A DNA stretch of 64,000 bases from Knoxdaviesia capensis. Lineage: Eukaryota; Ascomycota; Sordariomycetes; Microascales; Gondwanamycetaceae. Made by a program: the position numbers and the translations under genes. The stretch spans positions 5,156,981-5,220,980 of the forward strand of contig LNGK01000008.1 of NCBI GenBank assembly GCA_001510575.1. The letters run 5' to 3'. Positions 49,301 through 62,268 of this stretch are shown piece after piece (the stretch's first letter is position 1; every line of letters begins with the position of its first letter). The notes under the pieces were generated by a model. It made no database searches. It had not been told where the DNA came from and saw nothing but the letters and a program-made list of their open reading frames with translations.

Positions 49301-51170
49301 CTACTAGTAGTAGTATCCCTAAGAAGGGGATATCTAGCGTATTAGAGCTATCTAGCGTACTAGAGCTATCCGGGGTATCGGAACTAATAGCCGTATTAGA
49401 ACCGTCTAATACGTAGAACTTATTAGATAATAAGGAAATTACGGCCGCGAATCCTCTTATTACTAACGAGAGCCGCTTAAGACTAGATAAACTTAAAGAC
49501 CTTAACGAATTAGCTAGTAACTAACTACTAGGAAGTACTTTTATAGTAGTATCCGATTTAATATATCTACGTAATATTAACGAAGTATTAAAGCGTAACC
49601 CTTAGCGAGATTAGAAAGCTATAGGAACCTAGATAGAAGCTATTAAGACTAAATTTTAGAAGGTTATTAAGATAAAGACTTTTAAGGTAATATAAGGAAA
49701 GCCTCCGAAGAAACCGATTACTATAAAGCTCGCCTTTCGATAGAAGATTAACGTAGAGGGTAACGAAACTAAGAAGAAAGTAAGATAGTACACTCGAGGC
49801 TTTTAATAACGAGAGGGTATTAACTTCTATAAAACGTTCGTATCGACCGCGACCCCGGATACGTAGAGGATCCTATTAGCCCTTATAGTTAAGATAAGAG
49901 CTACCTTACGGTAGATAGACGTAGTCTTTACTTACTTATAAGGAGAGCTTAAGGAAACGATCTATATTATCCCTAAGCCTATAATACGTAAGTACTTAGA
50001 CGAATATCCTAAGGAGGCCCTAAAGGTTAGATAGAAGTTAGGAAGCGCTTAGTAGTATTTTATTCTACTAAAACCACTATATAAATTAAAGTAGTTAGGA
50101 AGATAGTAGTAGATTCGCCTCCGAGAGGTACTCGTAATAATTAGATTTAAGCCTTTATAAGCTAACGACGTAACCTACTATAACCCCTAGACCTAAGTAG
50201 TTATCTCTTCTTACGTCGACGACCTACTAATCCTTTCCCCTAATAAATCTATAGCCGATTAATTCGAGAAAGACCTAGTAAGTATCCTAATCTCTAAGTA
50301 CTAAGGAGAGCCCGAATAGCTCCTAGGAATAGCTATTAAGATCGAGAATAATAGTATCTTAATTAGCTAGGATACCTATATTAAGGATATACTAGAGGAG
50401 TTCTAGCTTATAAATTACTAAACCGTAACTACGCTAATAGAGCTAGTTACCTTTTTACCTCCCGAGTATAAAGATATATAACCTACTAATTAAGGCTTAT
50501 ACTATCGAATAATAGGAAAGCTCTTATACCTTATAGGAAAGACCCGACCTAATGTGGCCTACGCTATATATTAATACGCGCGCTTCTCTTACGACCTACG
50601 AATTATATACGCTAAAGGCCTAAAGCGTATACTACGGTACCTTACTAGATACGCTTAGAAGGGGATTACTTACCGATAGAGTCCTACGGTATAAGATTAG
50701 ATACTAAACGCCTAGGCCGATACCTCATACGGTAATACTAAAGACGCCGAATTTAAATTAACTACTAGCTACGTTATTATACTTAATAATAACCCTATTA
50801 GCTAGTATAGTAAACGGTAGAGGCGGACTACTAACTCTTCCGCTAAAACCGAGATCTACGCGCTACGAGAGACTATATACTACTTAGTATAGCTTTAATA
50901 TTTACTAACCGAGCTTAATTTTTATATTAGGAATATCGTCCTCTAGGAGGATAATACCGCTACTATTACCGCCGTTACGAAACCTACTTACTATCCGAAC
51001 CTAAAATACGTTAGTACGCCTCTTTACTCTACTATCGACCGAGTACGGGAACTTAATATTAGAATATAATACGTACCTATAGTAGAATAATTAATAGATA
51101 TACTAACTAAGCTATTAGGAAGAGTGCTATTTAAGAGGCACGCGGGACTACTAGTATATAACGTTCTATC
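46400..51170 (+). pseudogene. Degenerate copia gag-pol polyprotein
   Basis: Read through its many stops the region still shows a gag part with the remains of a CCHC knuckle near 47619-47665 (Cys codons now Tyr), the integrase core with SDNGT at 48703-48717 and KNGRIERS further on, the reverse-transcriptase active site YVDDLLI at 50212-50232, and RNase H (ADTSYGN at 50716-50736, then YSKR and SSAKTE). Stops sit where Gln or Trp is expected. No Met codon survives apart from one in the primer site and a few near the edges, because ATG became ATA. The polyprotein cannot be expressed. Confidence 0.93.
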
Positions 51171-51171
51171 T

Positions 51172-51180
51172 AAGAAGGGG
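51172..51180 (+). other. Polypurine tract
   Basis: AAGAAGGGG directly precedes the 3' LTR, as expected of the plus-strand primer of an LTR retrotransposon. Purine runs without CpA or TpG are not RIP targets, which may explain why it survives. Confidence 0.85.
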
Positions 51181-51523
51181 TATTAAATATTAGATTAATT
51201 TATATTATATTATCCTTTATATAGCTAGAAGTTTATAATAAAGAATAAGGCTACGATAAATAGCCTAGGGAATAATGATAGATATAATATGGATTTACGA
51301 AGAGCCTAGTATAGGAAGGGAAGCCTTAGAAGGCATTAGGGATCTAGATGGGAGGAAGCCTGGATCCTATGGGGGATAAGAAGGAAGCTTTCCCCCTATC
51401 TATTCTAGCATAGTATTTCATAGCCATCAACTACTCATCTTGTTTTTTACCCCCTACCTTTGTGAATGGTATTAACTGCAAAGTTACGCTTCCAATTCTA
51501 ACCGCCTTTCCTGTATTCGAACA
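51181..51523 (+). repeat. 3' LTR, left half mutated, right half intact
   Basis: It begins TATTAAATATTAG where the 5' copy has TGTTGAATATTGG. Up to 51349 it carries G-to-A and C-to-T changes; from 51371 it is the ancestral copy and ends TTCGAACA. Confidence 0.95.
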
Positions 51524-51528
51524 CCATG
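51524..51528. repeat. Target-site duplication CCATG, right copy
   Basis: Identical to 45847-45851, directly after the 3' LTR. Confidence 0.93.
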
Positions 51529-54500
51529 CACTAAGCCCAGTTTGTCGATGACCGTCCAAGTATGTGCACTCGCTATTATCAACCGTCGTGTCGTCACTGG
51601 ACACTCAATTCAGCCACTTTAAACGCATACCGATCGGTGGCGCTTCACTATCATCGTTAGGCTGTTTCCCACCAGTCCCGTAGCGAAGAACCGAAGTCTG
51701 CCACACCACCGGAAGCCGGCGAGATGACCTTCTCCTATGGTTGGCAGTTGGAGACTGTCCTACCGAAAGTCTGGCTGTCCAGTCAGGTCCAGCCGGTGTG
51801 TCCGCATAGTGATCACTGTTGATGTACTATCCACCTGAGATATGCAATATCAGCCACGTTATATGCTATACCCTTCGCCTCAACAGCTAGCTGTCCCCTC
51901 CAAAGGCAGAAGGGGTGGGCAGAAAGGATGAAAAGGGGGATCAAGCGTGGGTGGAAGAGCAAAGGAGGGGGCGATTGCCGGAGAAATTCTGTTCATCTTG
52001 CAGTTGGCAGTGCCGTGCAGGTGCAGGAAAAGCCTTTCAGCAAGGCCCCCAAAAAGAAAGCGAAAAAGACGATATCAAACCAAAGATATCCGTCCTTATC
52101 CTCGCCGAGAATTCTTCTGTGACCAACACTGCCCCCCCCCCCCCCCCNCCCCCCCCCTGTGCGGATGGGTGATCAAAGTACCCACCCGTATTGCATGAAG
52201 TTTATTCAGTGGCGGCTGTGGTGCTGTCTTTTGCTTTTGAATCTTGCTTTGACACCTTGAGATAGATGCCGGTCACGCGGAATTGTGGGCAACTAACTTC
52301 CCTCCACATCACCAGACCTCTGTGCCTCTTGATAGTCGACCGCATTGTGTTTGTGACGATCCGGGCCATCTACCGGACCTGATCAGACAAGCTCTTGGTC
52401 CGTCCACAGCACATCACTGGTGACAAGTGCACCGACAAGGGCCAAGGCTCGCGACTAGTTTACTTCAAACAGGCCCTGCCCCAGACCGAAACTGAGGGAC
52501 AGGCGCACTGAGAAAGGACGAGTCTTCGCTCGACGGGAGCCCACGGCTTAGAGGTGGTGATCAGGAGGAAGCATTGACGCATGCATGGTTCGAACATGAT
52601 GGTGCCTGATGCGCAGGATTCGCTGAAAATCTTACTAGATGAAAACCAGAGTTCATATGCCTAAACCAATAATAAGGTTGACTGTGCGTGTGATCACGGT
52701 CGAGGACCCGCATAGGTCGTGCTATAAGACGACAACAGGACAGAAACCGAGTGCACAATTAGGTGTACGTTTCGCCAAACGGACAATCCCGGCGATCCTT
52801 GCTTGCCAAAGGGCTATAGCTTCGCATCACGGCCTTTGATCTGCTGTGTATCTACTCACGCAGAGGCAGGCTGCAGTGGAACATTCTTGCATAGTGGCAC
52901 GTATGATCGCAGTTCTCTGACCTGGTAACCCTAGCAAGACATGGCATATCGAGCTACGGTACATCAATCAGGGTGTTGCGCTTAACGGGCATCTTTCTAT
53001 AGCAGAGCCGCCATGTTAACATTTACTCCACGCAACTCTTACGAACTGCATCATTAACCAGGCTTTTCTTTTGCGGTGCTTAGTTGACCGGAACCCGGTT
53101 TCGGGAACCAATTTGTCGTTGATTATCAACTCAACACCAGCGTATAACGCCGAATATACCTCTAGGAAACATATCTGTCAAATGTGATGAAAAGAGTTCC
53201 AACATCGTCTGTTGACACACCCCGTCGAGGCCTCTCTCTTTATTACATTCATAACCGTTTCTTTTTACCACTCTGAGGTTTGTTGGCCGTCACCCTAAGC
53301 ATCGCCATCCTGCACGCGCAGTAATTCTCATGTTTCGAGTGTGGAGGCCAATAAGCGCTCTGACCTGCAGGACCGGCGGCGCCGGGTGACGGTGGTTCCG
53401 GGAGAGGGGCCGATGAGGCCTACAGTACTGTATATTGTGCATCTCAAGTGGCGATGGAGGGTGTTGAAACGTGGGAACAGCATTAACCCTTTGTGGAAAT
53501 TGCTTTTTACGAAGGTTCAATCCCCCTTCCACCAGGCCTCCCAGAAATAAAAACCACGCGTTCCTAGATGGATAGCTGGGACCCCTGCCCTCGCCACATG
53601 CCGGCTCGGCAGCAGCCATTCATGAAGGGCAGAAAAGCAAGAGGGATTGTCGAAGCAGAAGGGTTGTGCAGATTGTAAAACGTCCCAAGAGGCAGGCCCT
53701 CCAATGGGATCAACTCCACACCTAAGCCGTCGCACGCTGGTGAGCTACTGCATATGATATCGTGCATGTGAAATGCACTCTGCATCACCAATAAGACGTC
53801 TCTGATGCCCAAGAACAGCACGGAGTGCAATATCAAGACTAATAATTAATTACGCTGCTGTAACCTGGGGGTCAACATCACTCTCGCTTCTGCACTTCAT
53901 CAAACAGCTTTCACCCATCGTCTATGTACGGTACTGTACTGTATATAGGAACGACGACACAAATATACCTAAGCAAAAGTCGTCACCCTCGTCAGAGTAT
54001 CAGATGGGGGGGGGACACATGGGCCCTCTTCCAATAATACTTTTCGCTTGCCCTGTCCCAATCCAGCTTGGGCGGGATGGACAGGATGGGAGGAAGAGAA
54101 AGAGAGAGGATACCGCCCATCGGGGGATTATCTTCCAACATATCTCGGGGGTGTGGTTACAGTCCCATTCATCACCGTCCGTCTTCTGGACAATCTCGTC
54201 ACAGAGAGACAGCAAGCATTCCCGCCGGCTTGTTCCTCTCTGGACACTGTATATAAAACTCCGCAGCTTACTCGGCTTATACACCACAGCTCACGCACGG
54301 CAGAGGAGGGCAGAGATGATGCAGTTTGTCGGATCTGTCACATCTCGAAATAGGCTCCGAGAGCTGCTCAACCATCCATCCTTCTGACGAACCTGACAGA
54401 TCACATAGTTTGAGACAAGTTGGTTCTTCTAGTGATCTGTGGCTCGTCCAGCCAACTGGAGGCAGCAGGCACTTGGTGGACCCATACTAAACGTGATTAC

Positions 54501-57500
54501 ACGAAGGACTTGAGTACGCAAGCTATGGGATGGATAGTCTATTACGTGCTAAATATTATTTTTCTTGTTGTTCTTGTCAGAATGCCTCCCTAGCGCTCTT
54601 AGGCAGGGTGTTTAGAACCCCTCATCAACTAAGATCCGGCATCCGGCTCCCGGAAAGCTGGTTATTAGGGTCCTTGTAATGTTATGTGGCGAGACCGCAA
54701 CAGTAGACGAAATTAGGCCTAGCAGAGCCATCCAAACAGATGGAGACAATCCGTTGGCCACTTATTTTGCTGTACGAGCAGATGACTTTTTTCATTCTCT
54801 TATGATCTCTTGCCCTTTTCTTGTAGCTCCCTATAGGACAGGCTAGCTATAAGGCGCGCTGCCTGCCTATACCCAAGTCTTACATATTTCCATACATGCC
54901 ACGACATGGATCATAGGTCCTCAGTCCGCTGGAATCTCTCTCTTATCCTGCTGGCCAGAAAATTGTGATAGATCAATCGGCCAAGACGCCGTCGTTATGG
55001 GACTCGGAGTAGCCTATGGTTGAGGATTCCACCTCACGTACCCAATGTTCAAACTGGATATAGTGTCCACCAGCCAGTGAATGTTGGTATTCTCACCAAC
55101 GGTAGATCCGCACGAACAGGTGACCGACCAGCTCCTCCTCTCAGCTCCGGATGTGATGAGTTGAATGCCATAAAGGAATCACTTGGGCCAGCTCGCTAAC
55201 CGACCCGATAGTCGCCATTCGCCATACCGTCACCCTCTAACTAGAGGCTCCAGTACGCACTCACTGACTTACCTGGTCCCTGCTATTGATCTCCATCACG
55301 GCCTCAACTTGTTATCTGTGGAGCGGGAGACTTGTGTAAATGCTAGTGCATGCAAGCTACAACTCGTCCAAAAAGACGAACAGGCGATTTACACTGATGC
55401 TTTCCACCAAAACCAGTCCCTTGCAGAGAAGAGAAAATACACCAACCCTCATCTGCCGGCTTATGAGGTGTTCTTTCACTGTGATGGGACTTTGGGACCA
55501 CCTGAAAACAGCCACAAACGCTGTTCATTGCAGCATCACGCATCCCCAGGAGATACTGCAAGTTCGAGCATTCGCAGTAGAGTACATAGAAAAGGGGGCC
55601 TGACCAAGGTTTCATCCCAACGACCACTTGATACCGTCGACCTGGGAGGAGCAGCTGAGATGGTGTTCCAGGTATCTTTTCTTCTTTCTGTCTATCCTCT
55701 CTTGAAAGCTGTCATGCAATGAAACGCTGCCCTCAGGGGCCCCTCTTCTCTACCTATTCTCCCCTCTATAGCCAGCGTATCTTACAGCGGCCTGCCCCAA
55801 TCACATACTGATGGTTGTTGATTTTATGAGGTCTCATGCCAGGAGATACCAGCAGGAAAGAGACGCAGGCGAGCATGCCAGGACCACAAAAGACCATCTT
55901 CAACTGAGACGGATGTGCATGTCGATGTTTGAGCATAAATCTCAGGTGTAGGAGGAGACGGGAAGAAAAGAACAAGTCGCGTGGCTTTGTGCATTGACGC
56001 TGGGTGAGAGATTTCAAGGTATAAAAGATGATGGGCTGAGGCGCGTCATTTCCTTATATTGGTCATGTGAGCGTGTTTCGGTTGAGTTAACTCTGGGTGG
56101 TTTCGCCATCAACCTGACTTTTCACGGATGAGACGAGGGTGTATAGGGTTAAACCCTTATGTTCTCTTACACCAATTAATTGTCACACCACTGGAGTTTC
56201 ACCTCTCTGTGTCTCTTCTTGAAATCCATGCCGCAATGTCCTCGATTCAAGCCAGGGTCTAGATGCAACTCGGAAGCCATCCGCGAGAAAACGGGGCCAC
56301 ACTCTTTTTGTGTCGGTGTTGTGTGCTCCATCTTTTTTTTTATTGTTACTCCGAAGAAGTGAGGGCATCGAAGATGATCGGGGCCAGGCCAGGGCAGGGG
56401 GACAGCACTTCACAACTTGTTTCCGGCACACTTCTGTGTTCGGACTCTAGCAGCGGTTTCCACGCAGTAACGCAATGGGCCGCCGGGTTCTCTACAAGGG
56501 TCAGGAGAGCAACGTTGAGTCCCTCCGCTTGTTAGTCGTTGTGGGAAGGTCACCAAGATAGCATAGGCACACACCAATCTTGTGAGTACCTGCAAATGCT
56601 TATCAGCGCCTCCGCCGCCGCCTTCTCATGCATATAACGGCCATTGTGAAGGGGCTTCTGGTACGGTGCGCGCACTCGTAAGGCGGCAGAAATGAGAAGA
56701 AAAGGTATCTTCTCCAAGACCAAGGAATTTGTGGGAAATGCCAACCTAAATCCAGCTGACTGGCCATGTATAGGATATCTCCTATATGTGTGTGTAAGGG
56801 TATTTAGCTTTCTATTGCGCATAGCTTCCCTTTCTTTTTTTTTCTTTTTTTTTTTTGTTCTCAGTTTGAGGGCTCTAATTCTTCTTGGGGTGGGGGATGC
56901 GCAAAATGATTTACGAAGTTAATCCTTCTTTAGCAGTGAATACAGTGCAAAGTGCGAGAAAAGATATATGAACTCCAGCTATAGTAGGGACCTCTTATAA
57001 CGGCGCCGTGACAACACGCCTCAGCTCCTAGGTTTGTGTGAGCTTTTCACGGGGAGTCGTGTTCTAAACGCGTGTGCCTTTCACGTCTGGCTCCTCACAC
57101 ACAGTCTCCCAGACGTACACCTCTTTTGAAAGAAGACCCCCCCCTTGACATTGAACGATGGTGGATGTTCCAGGGTTCCAATGGTGTGAACAATCCTTGG
57201 TAGTCTTACAGGTAGCCCGAAGTTCTGAAAGGCCACTCCATGAGCCACGGTGGAGCTCGGGCTTCCCTCACATAGTACGGACCCTGAGTACGAACCCGGG
57301 AAGGCCGGCCCCTCAAGGACACTTGTTTGTCTGCCTGTTTAGTCTGGCACCTCCATAGAACAGCCACCGATGTTGTCAAGCTCTCTCGGTCGAAAAAGTA
57401 TCGTATACCCTCAGCGATCGCCGTATCGATCTCGTCATGAATTCTGGCGGTTTGGCGGCCATCGATGACTGGCCCGCTGCTGGTGGAGGCACTATGGGGT

Positions 57501-60026
57501 TAAACAACTTCAGCAGTGACGAAGAGCGGGACTCCCCCAAGACGGATGGTAGGTAGGTCGGCCCAGCAAGTAACGGCGGGCATATACGGAAGAGGCCCAA
57601 TTGATACCGGCTCGTCCGGTTGGTTCAAGGACAGGTCGCACGAGAGCATGTGCTACTGTTGTCGGGACCGACCGGCCGCAGGGCATCTTCAAAGCCAAGC
57701 CCAAACAGCCGGTTGGGACCTTTGATGTGGAGTCGAGAACCGGGGCGCCGTGACGGTTTGCTTCCGGGCCGGGTTGGCTGGATTTCCAGTAGCGAGAATC
57801 TCACTTCTAGACCTCCGACAAAGTTTGGTACACCGCATGTCCAGTCCAGTTCGATATCTCGCCAGTTCTCGAATAAGGCATTGACGCATCCGGCAATTAA
57901 TACTTGAACGCCTACGGCACGGGGGATAGCAAGTGCTCGGTCGCTGATCGACCGTCGTGGGAGGATCCTACGTGAGTTGATACTGTGCCGGACCGGGGAG
58001 GAACAGGACCACGGGTAGCTTAGATATCCTGTGAAGACGAGCGAGACTAGGCCTGGTGACACGAGAACTTCGTGTAAGAGATAATAAATAGTGATGGATG
58101 TACTGTGCAGTGATGAATCTCTCTACGGGCTATTATCGTGGTGATCCGGATGACGGAATGAGGAGAAACCAAAAGAAAACGACATTATAACAGATAGAAA
58201 AGAATTTGAGCGTGATTTCAAGCCGGAACAGGATCTGGGTGCATTTCCCGCAGATCCCATAGGATCCCAGATGAGGAACATTTCGCTTAGCTGTGGCACA
58301 TCACAGGGCTTGCCATTTGTTTGCTCTCCACTCTTGTGTCTCTGCGGGTCCCCGACACACTCTTTTCTTTTTTGCTCTTTGCTTCCCTCTGATATTCTGC
58401 TCGACTGACATAGGGGGCGGTGATATACAGTACATCAGAGCATTTCGTGTCCAGGCGGCGGCGTTTATGTGTCAAACAGCCGACCAAAAGAAAACAACCG
58501 AAGGCTGGCTGGGAAAAGCAGCTTCTTGGACCGAAATTCTCCTGTCAAGCCAGCCCAGATATCGCATCACGAACCACGCACGCATGCACCATTTCGACAT
58601 TGCTAACCGCGTCTAAGTATGTCATACTACAGGACCAGCTCGCATGTCATTACATACGCAACACACCTGCATTATTTAATCGAATCCGCCGGCTTGGGCC
58701 CGCCAGCCACGTCCAGGAGACTCTTCCGTTCGCCTCCTCTCCAGCCCCAGCCCAGCGTGACTCGGCGAGGCCGACGGGGTAAGCCAACCTAACCCAAAGC
58801 TTAACGCTGCTCCGGGCACACTTCCCACCACACGCCTCGTGCAGCAAGCCTGACAACTAATGTGGACTTTTTGACAAAGACGAAAAAGGCTCTTCGGAAA
58901 GGAGAAAAAACCGCGTTGTTTTCTGTTCCCGTCCTCGCCTATAGCCTTCCCGGGTGGGCACCCCCCCCTGGTGAAAAGGCGTGGTCTTTTCGTGCTGAAA
59001 ATGGCTTCGGTCCCGGTTTCCAGGTTCCCAGAACTCGGGACCTGACATGGCATGTGCGTGGATATTCGGGCGTTGGCCTGGGGCCTGCAACTTTTTCCTT
59101 CCCCAGGCCACGTCTCTCTGGTAAGACGAACGGAAGAGGGGGTGTGTATGTATTAGACAACAACAGGATCATACGATGGGAAGAGATTGTAAATCCACGA
59201 AACTGGGAATTGGGGATTATAGTTTTATGCAGCGGAATACCGAAATATCACAGAGACTTTCACGATGCCCCAAATTCCGGTAGCGATATTCAGGTTCTGC
59301 GCTGAAGCCTGAGCCCTCCCTGGGGAAAGACAAGCACGCGATGGAGATAACAGAAGCCAAGAAGAGTTTTGTCAGAATGTCTGGTTGATTCTTCGGATTC
59401 AATTTCGTTGGTCTTGGGCTGTGGACTATATCAGACTCTTTTATTATAGTCCAGTCCACACACGCGTCCTAATCAGGAGTTCTATACCGCCAGCTTTGGG
59501 TATCAAGACACCCCGAGTCTGAAAATCTATCCAATACACCTAAATTTGCTCTATGAAGATGAGCTCATCACATTGTGAGTCTGTGTTTTCAGGGACCCTC
59601 TCTTTTCATCTTTTCATCCCCCTGGTATAGGGCCCGTGGTCCCTCTCGCCGAAGTCTGGTACCCAATAGCACGGCCTTGATCAGCTATGGAGACACCACC
59701 ATATGTGGAACTGGCTTACCGAATAGGCCTGCACTCGACGTCGTAGGGTTCCATACTAAAGGCTTGTGGGCAAGCTGAGGACGAGGGGTGCTGGTAGTGG
59801 TCTGTTGTGTCCCAGATTCGCAGAATGATGCCTATTGCAAGCCTCCTCTGGCTTGATGATGCCGGTGATCACGGCCTTGTGTGAATGGGGAGCTGGTGAC
59901 GGCAATTTTCCAATGGCTGTGTCCTTGCTTTACAACCGTCATATCCACTTCAGCCCCGGATAGAATGATCACATCTGATTGGGACATTGGACACACATAC
60001 TGTACTGTAGTTGCAAACACTGAGAG

Positions 60027-60045
60027 TGTACTGTACTGTATACTG
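60027..60045. repeat. TA-CTG-TA motif
   Basis: TGTACTGTACTGTATACTG lies 18 bases after another copy (TACTGTACTGTA at 59998-60009). It belongs to the dispersed family described at 30185. Confidence 0.75.
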
Positions 60046-62245
60046 GCCTGGCCCGGCCTTAGGTAGTACTAGTTGGTACGATTCTATTCATGTCTTTGCC
60101 CTGTCGACTTTGTGTTAGGCTGCACAGCATGCATGTGTATAACGTTAGACCAATAGCGACACCATGCCGGTAGCCCGAGGATCTGGGTCTGAAGATACAC
60201 GTACAACACCAAAGAAAACATGGCAAAATATGGATGAGTGTTACCTTGACTATTGGTGTCAGCAGCAATGAGATTACCCAGTTGGCAAGACCCGAACCCT
60301 ATACAATACGGCGAGAAGATGCCACCGCCCGGGTGTCTCACTCTTACCGCACAGAACTCCCGGACCGAATCCGACGGCGGAGAAACCCTTGGAGGAGGCA
60401 ATTCTCCCTTCACACAGTAACAATGCTCTCCCTACGAAGAAAAAGCTTTCATCACAGGATCCCTTCTACGGCCCCGAGAACAAAGTCTGTCAGACATTTG
60501 GACACATTCCAGTCCTCCGCTTCTGGAACCTTGATTGGACATGCTAGGGATTCCCCTTGACAACATTTCATATAAGAGAAAAATTGCACATAGAAGCACT
60601 GGTGATATAAAAGCCTCCGAATAACCCAGGACTCTCGCACGTTCGGCCTAATGATGTGCAGTGCGGCTGGGTGCATGTTGCAGACCGCAGCAGCCGTAAT
60701 AGCCTACCCGGCCGTGATCTGATATGATGTGCGAGCGGCTCTTTTTCTGCACACAGACTAGGCCGCCATCATGGTAGATCATGATCTGTCCCAAGGCAAG
60801 TTTACTCTCCAGCCCTCTGAGGGAACTCGATGCACACCCCCAAACAACTCTATTTGCCGTTCGCATTCCCCTGGAGGAAATGATACCCCCAAAAACAACA
60901 CTCAACGAGAATCCGGGTCGGGATCCGCGGGCTTTCCATCACATCCCATAATCTCACGACCCACACGAATAGAAAACAATAATCACTTCCTGCTCTCTCC
61001 CTTCACCAGTCAGCCGCTCTAGCAAGGAATGCCTCCATCAGCAGCTGCCTGTACGCCTTTCTTTTTCCCATCAACCCTCCACTGTCTCACCCAAGGACGT
61101 TTCTCCCTAGACACCTTTGCACACACACTCTGAAGTGAGAGGGTAATACGAGGGGGCGCAGAGAAACCCTCCTGTTGGCGTTTTTTTTTTTTGTTTTTTT
61201 TCTGTCTTGCCTGGGGGAGATGGTATGATCTGTCTGCCACCCCCGAGAATAAACCAGACACCAGGCAACCACAACGAAACCAAAACGCCAGAGCAAGTGG
61301 GAGTTGGCGTCATTGGCCACGGCGTGCATGTCGTAATTTCATGCCCAGCACGCCACTTCAGGCGTTGAGACTTGCGGCGCGTTGAGAACTGGAATTAGGA
61401 TGTGAATGAGGGTGCGGTCGGTAACCCTAATGCCAGGGCCCGGTAACCTTAAGCCTCCCACCAGTGAGTGAATCCTCGAAAAAGATCGCCGACTTATCAC
61501 CACAAACTCCAACCACTTACACTCGCATCACCACCACGTCGCGAATCTTGTGCTTCGAACGTCATCACGAGATATACTTGGGGGAAAGTGTCTCGCTTTG
61601 CCGCTGCCACAATCCATCCCTGCGATAACCAAATCTAAAAAGTTTACGTATTTTCCATAATTCCATCTTCTGTTCCCCTCCCTCAATCTTTTTGCACTCT
61701 GACTTCACCATCGATCTGCCATATCATCCCCCTCCCAAACCAATGGAATCTTCTTCTCTCCCCCGCGAGCCTGGACTCTAAAGACATATGTCTCGCCTGT
61801 TTTCCGCTTTCAGTAGTTGCCGGTGTCTTTGCTCCGCTCTGTCTCGGGCTCCCTTGATCTTCCGCCTCGCGCAGCTTGCTGTCCCTGTGGCACTTCTTCG
61901 TTTTCTGTTTCTTGGTCGAAGCCATACCAACAAGGACCCCGGGGGGCCTCTCTTTCCGAGATACTAGACTCCTGGCGCGCGCGGATTGTGAACCCCTCAG
62001 AGCAGAATCTTCGATATGCCACCCCTCATTGCAAAGAGCCGTACGTATACGAGACGAGAGAATCAGCCATGTCTCCGTTGGAATGCCTCAAGGCCGGAAC
62101 CCTATCGCGCAGAGCCATCATATCATTCTAACACACATCTCGCAAATGTCTCTTCTCTGTGCCTCGATATGCCTCCTGACTTGACTTCTCCCCTCGTCTC
62201 CTTAGCCCAAGCCTCTTCTTGATTATATATAACAATAATATTTGA

Positions 62246-62268
62246 ATATATATATATATATATATATC
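62246..62268. repeat. (AT)n microsatellite
   Basis: About 11 AT units in an AT-rich stretch. Confidence 0.9.

Larger units (their letters stand above)
45852..51523 (+). mobile_element. Complete Ty1/copia LTR retrotransposon, RIP-inactivated
   Basis: The element spans 5672 bp with two 343-bp LTRs (45852-46194, 51181-51523). It begins TGTT and ends AACA in the undamaged halves, with a primer-binding site, a polypurine tract and a 5-bp duplication. The interior is read on the plus strand in the order gag, integrase, reverse transcriptase, RNase H, which defines copia. It is dead: CpA and TpG have become TpA almost everywhere (I count about ten survivors in 4.8 kb), so Gln and Trp codons are stops and Cys and His codons read Tyr. 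A 121-base N-run lies in the gag leader. Confidence 0.96.

Noticed and set aside
55183..55722. 179-codon plus-strand frame
   Set aside because: No recognisable motif and no supporting splice structure; length is within chance for 40 kb of ordinary composition.
57376..58062. Overlapping frames on both strands with a vaguely oxidoreductase-like look (IDLVMNSGGLAAIDDW)
   Set aside because: The resemblance to a dehydrogenase is too weak, frames break within 100 residues, and no fold motif can be completed.
58862..59305. 147-codon plus-strand frame
   Set aside because: No domain, signal peptide or neighbour supports it.
61683..62022. Lys/Glu-rich small frames on the minus strand
   Set aside because: Two overlapping frames are equally open, and no ribosomal or other small-protein family matches.
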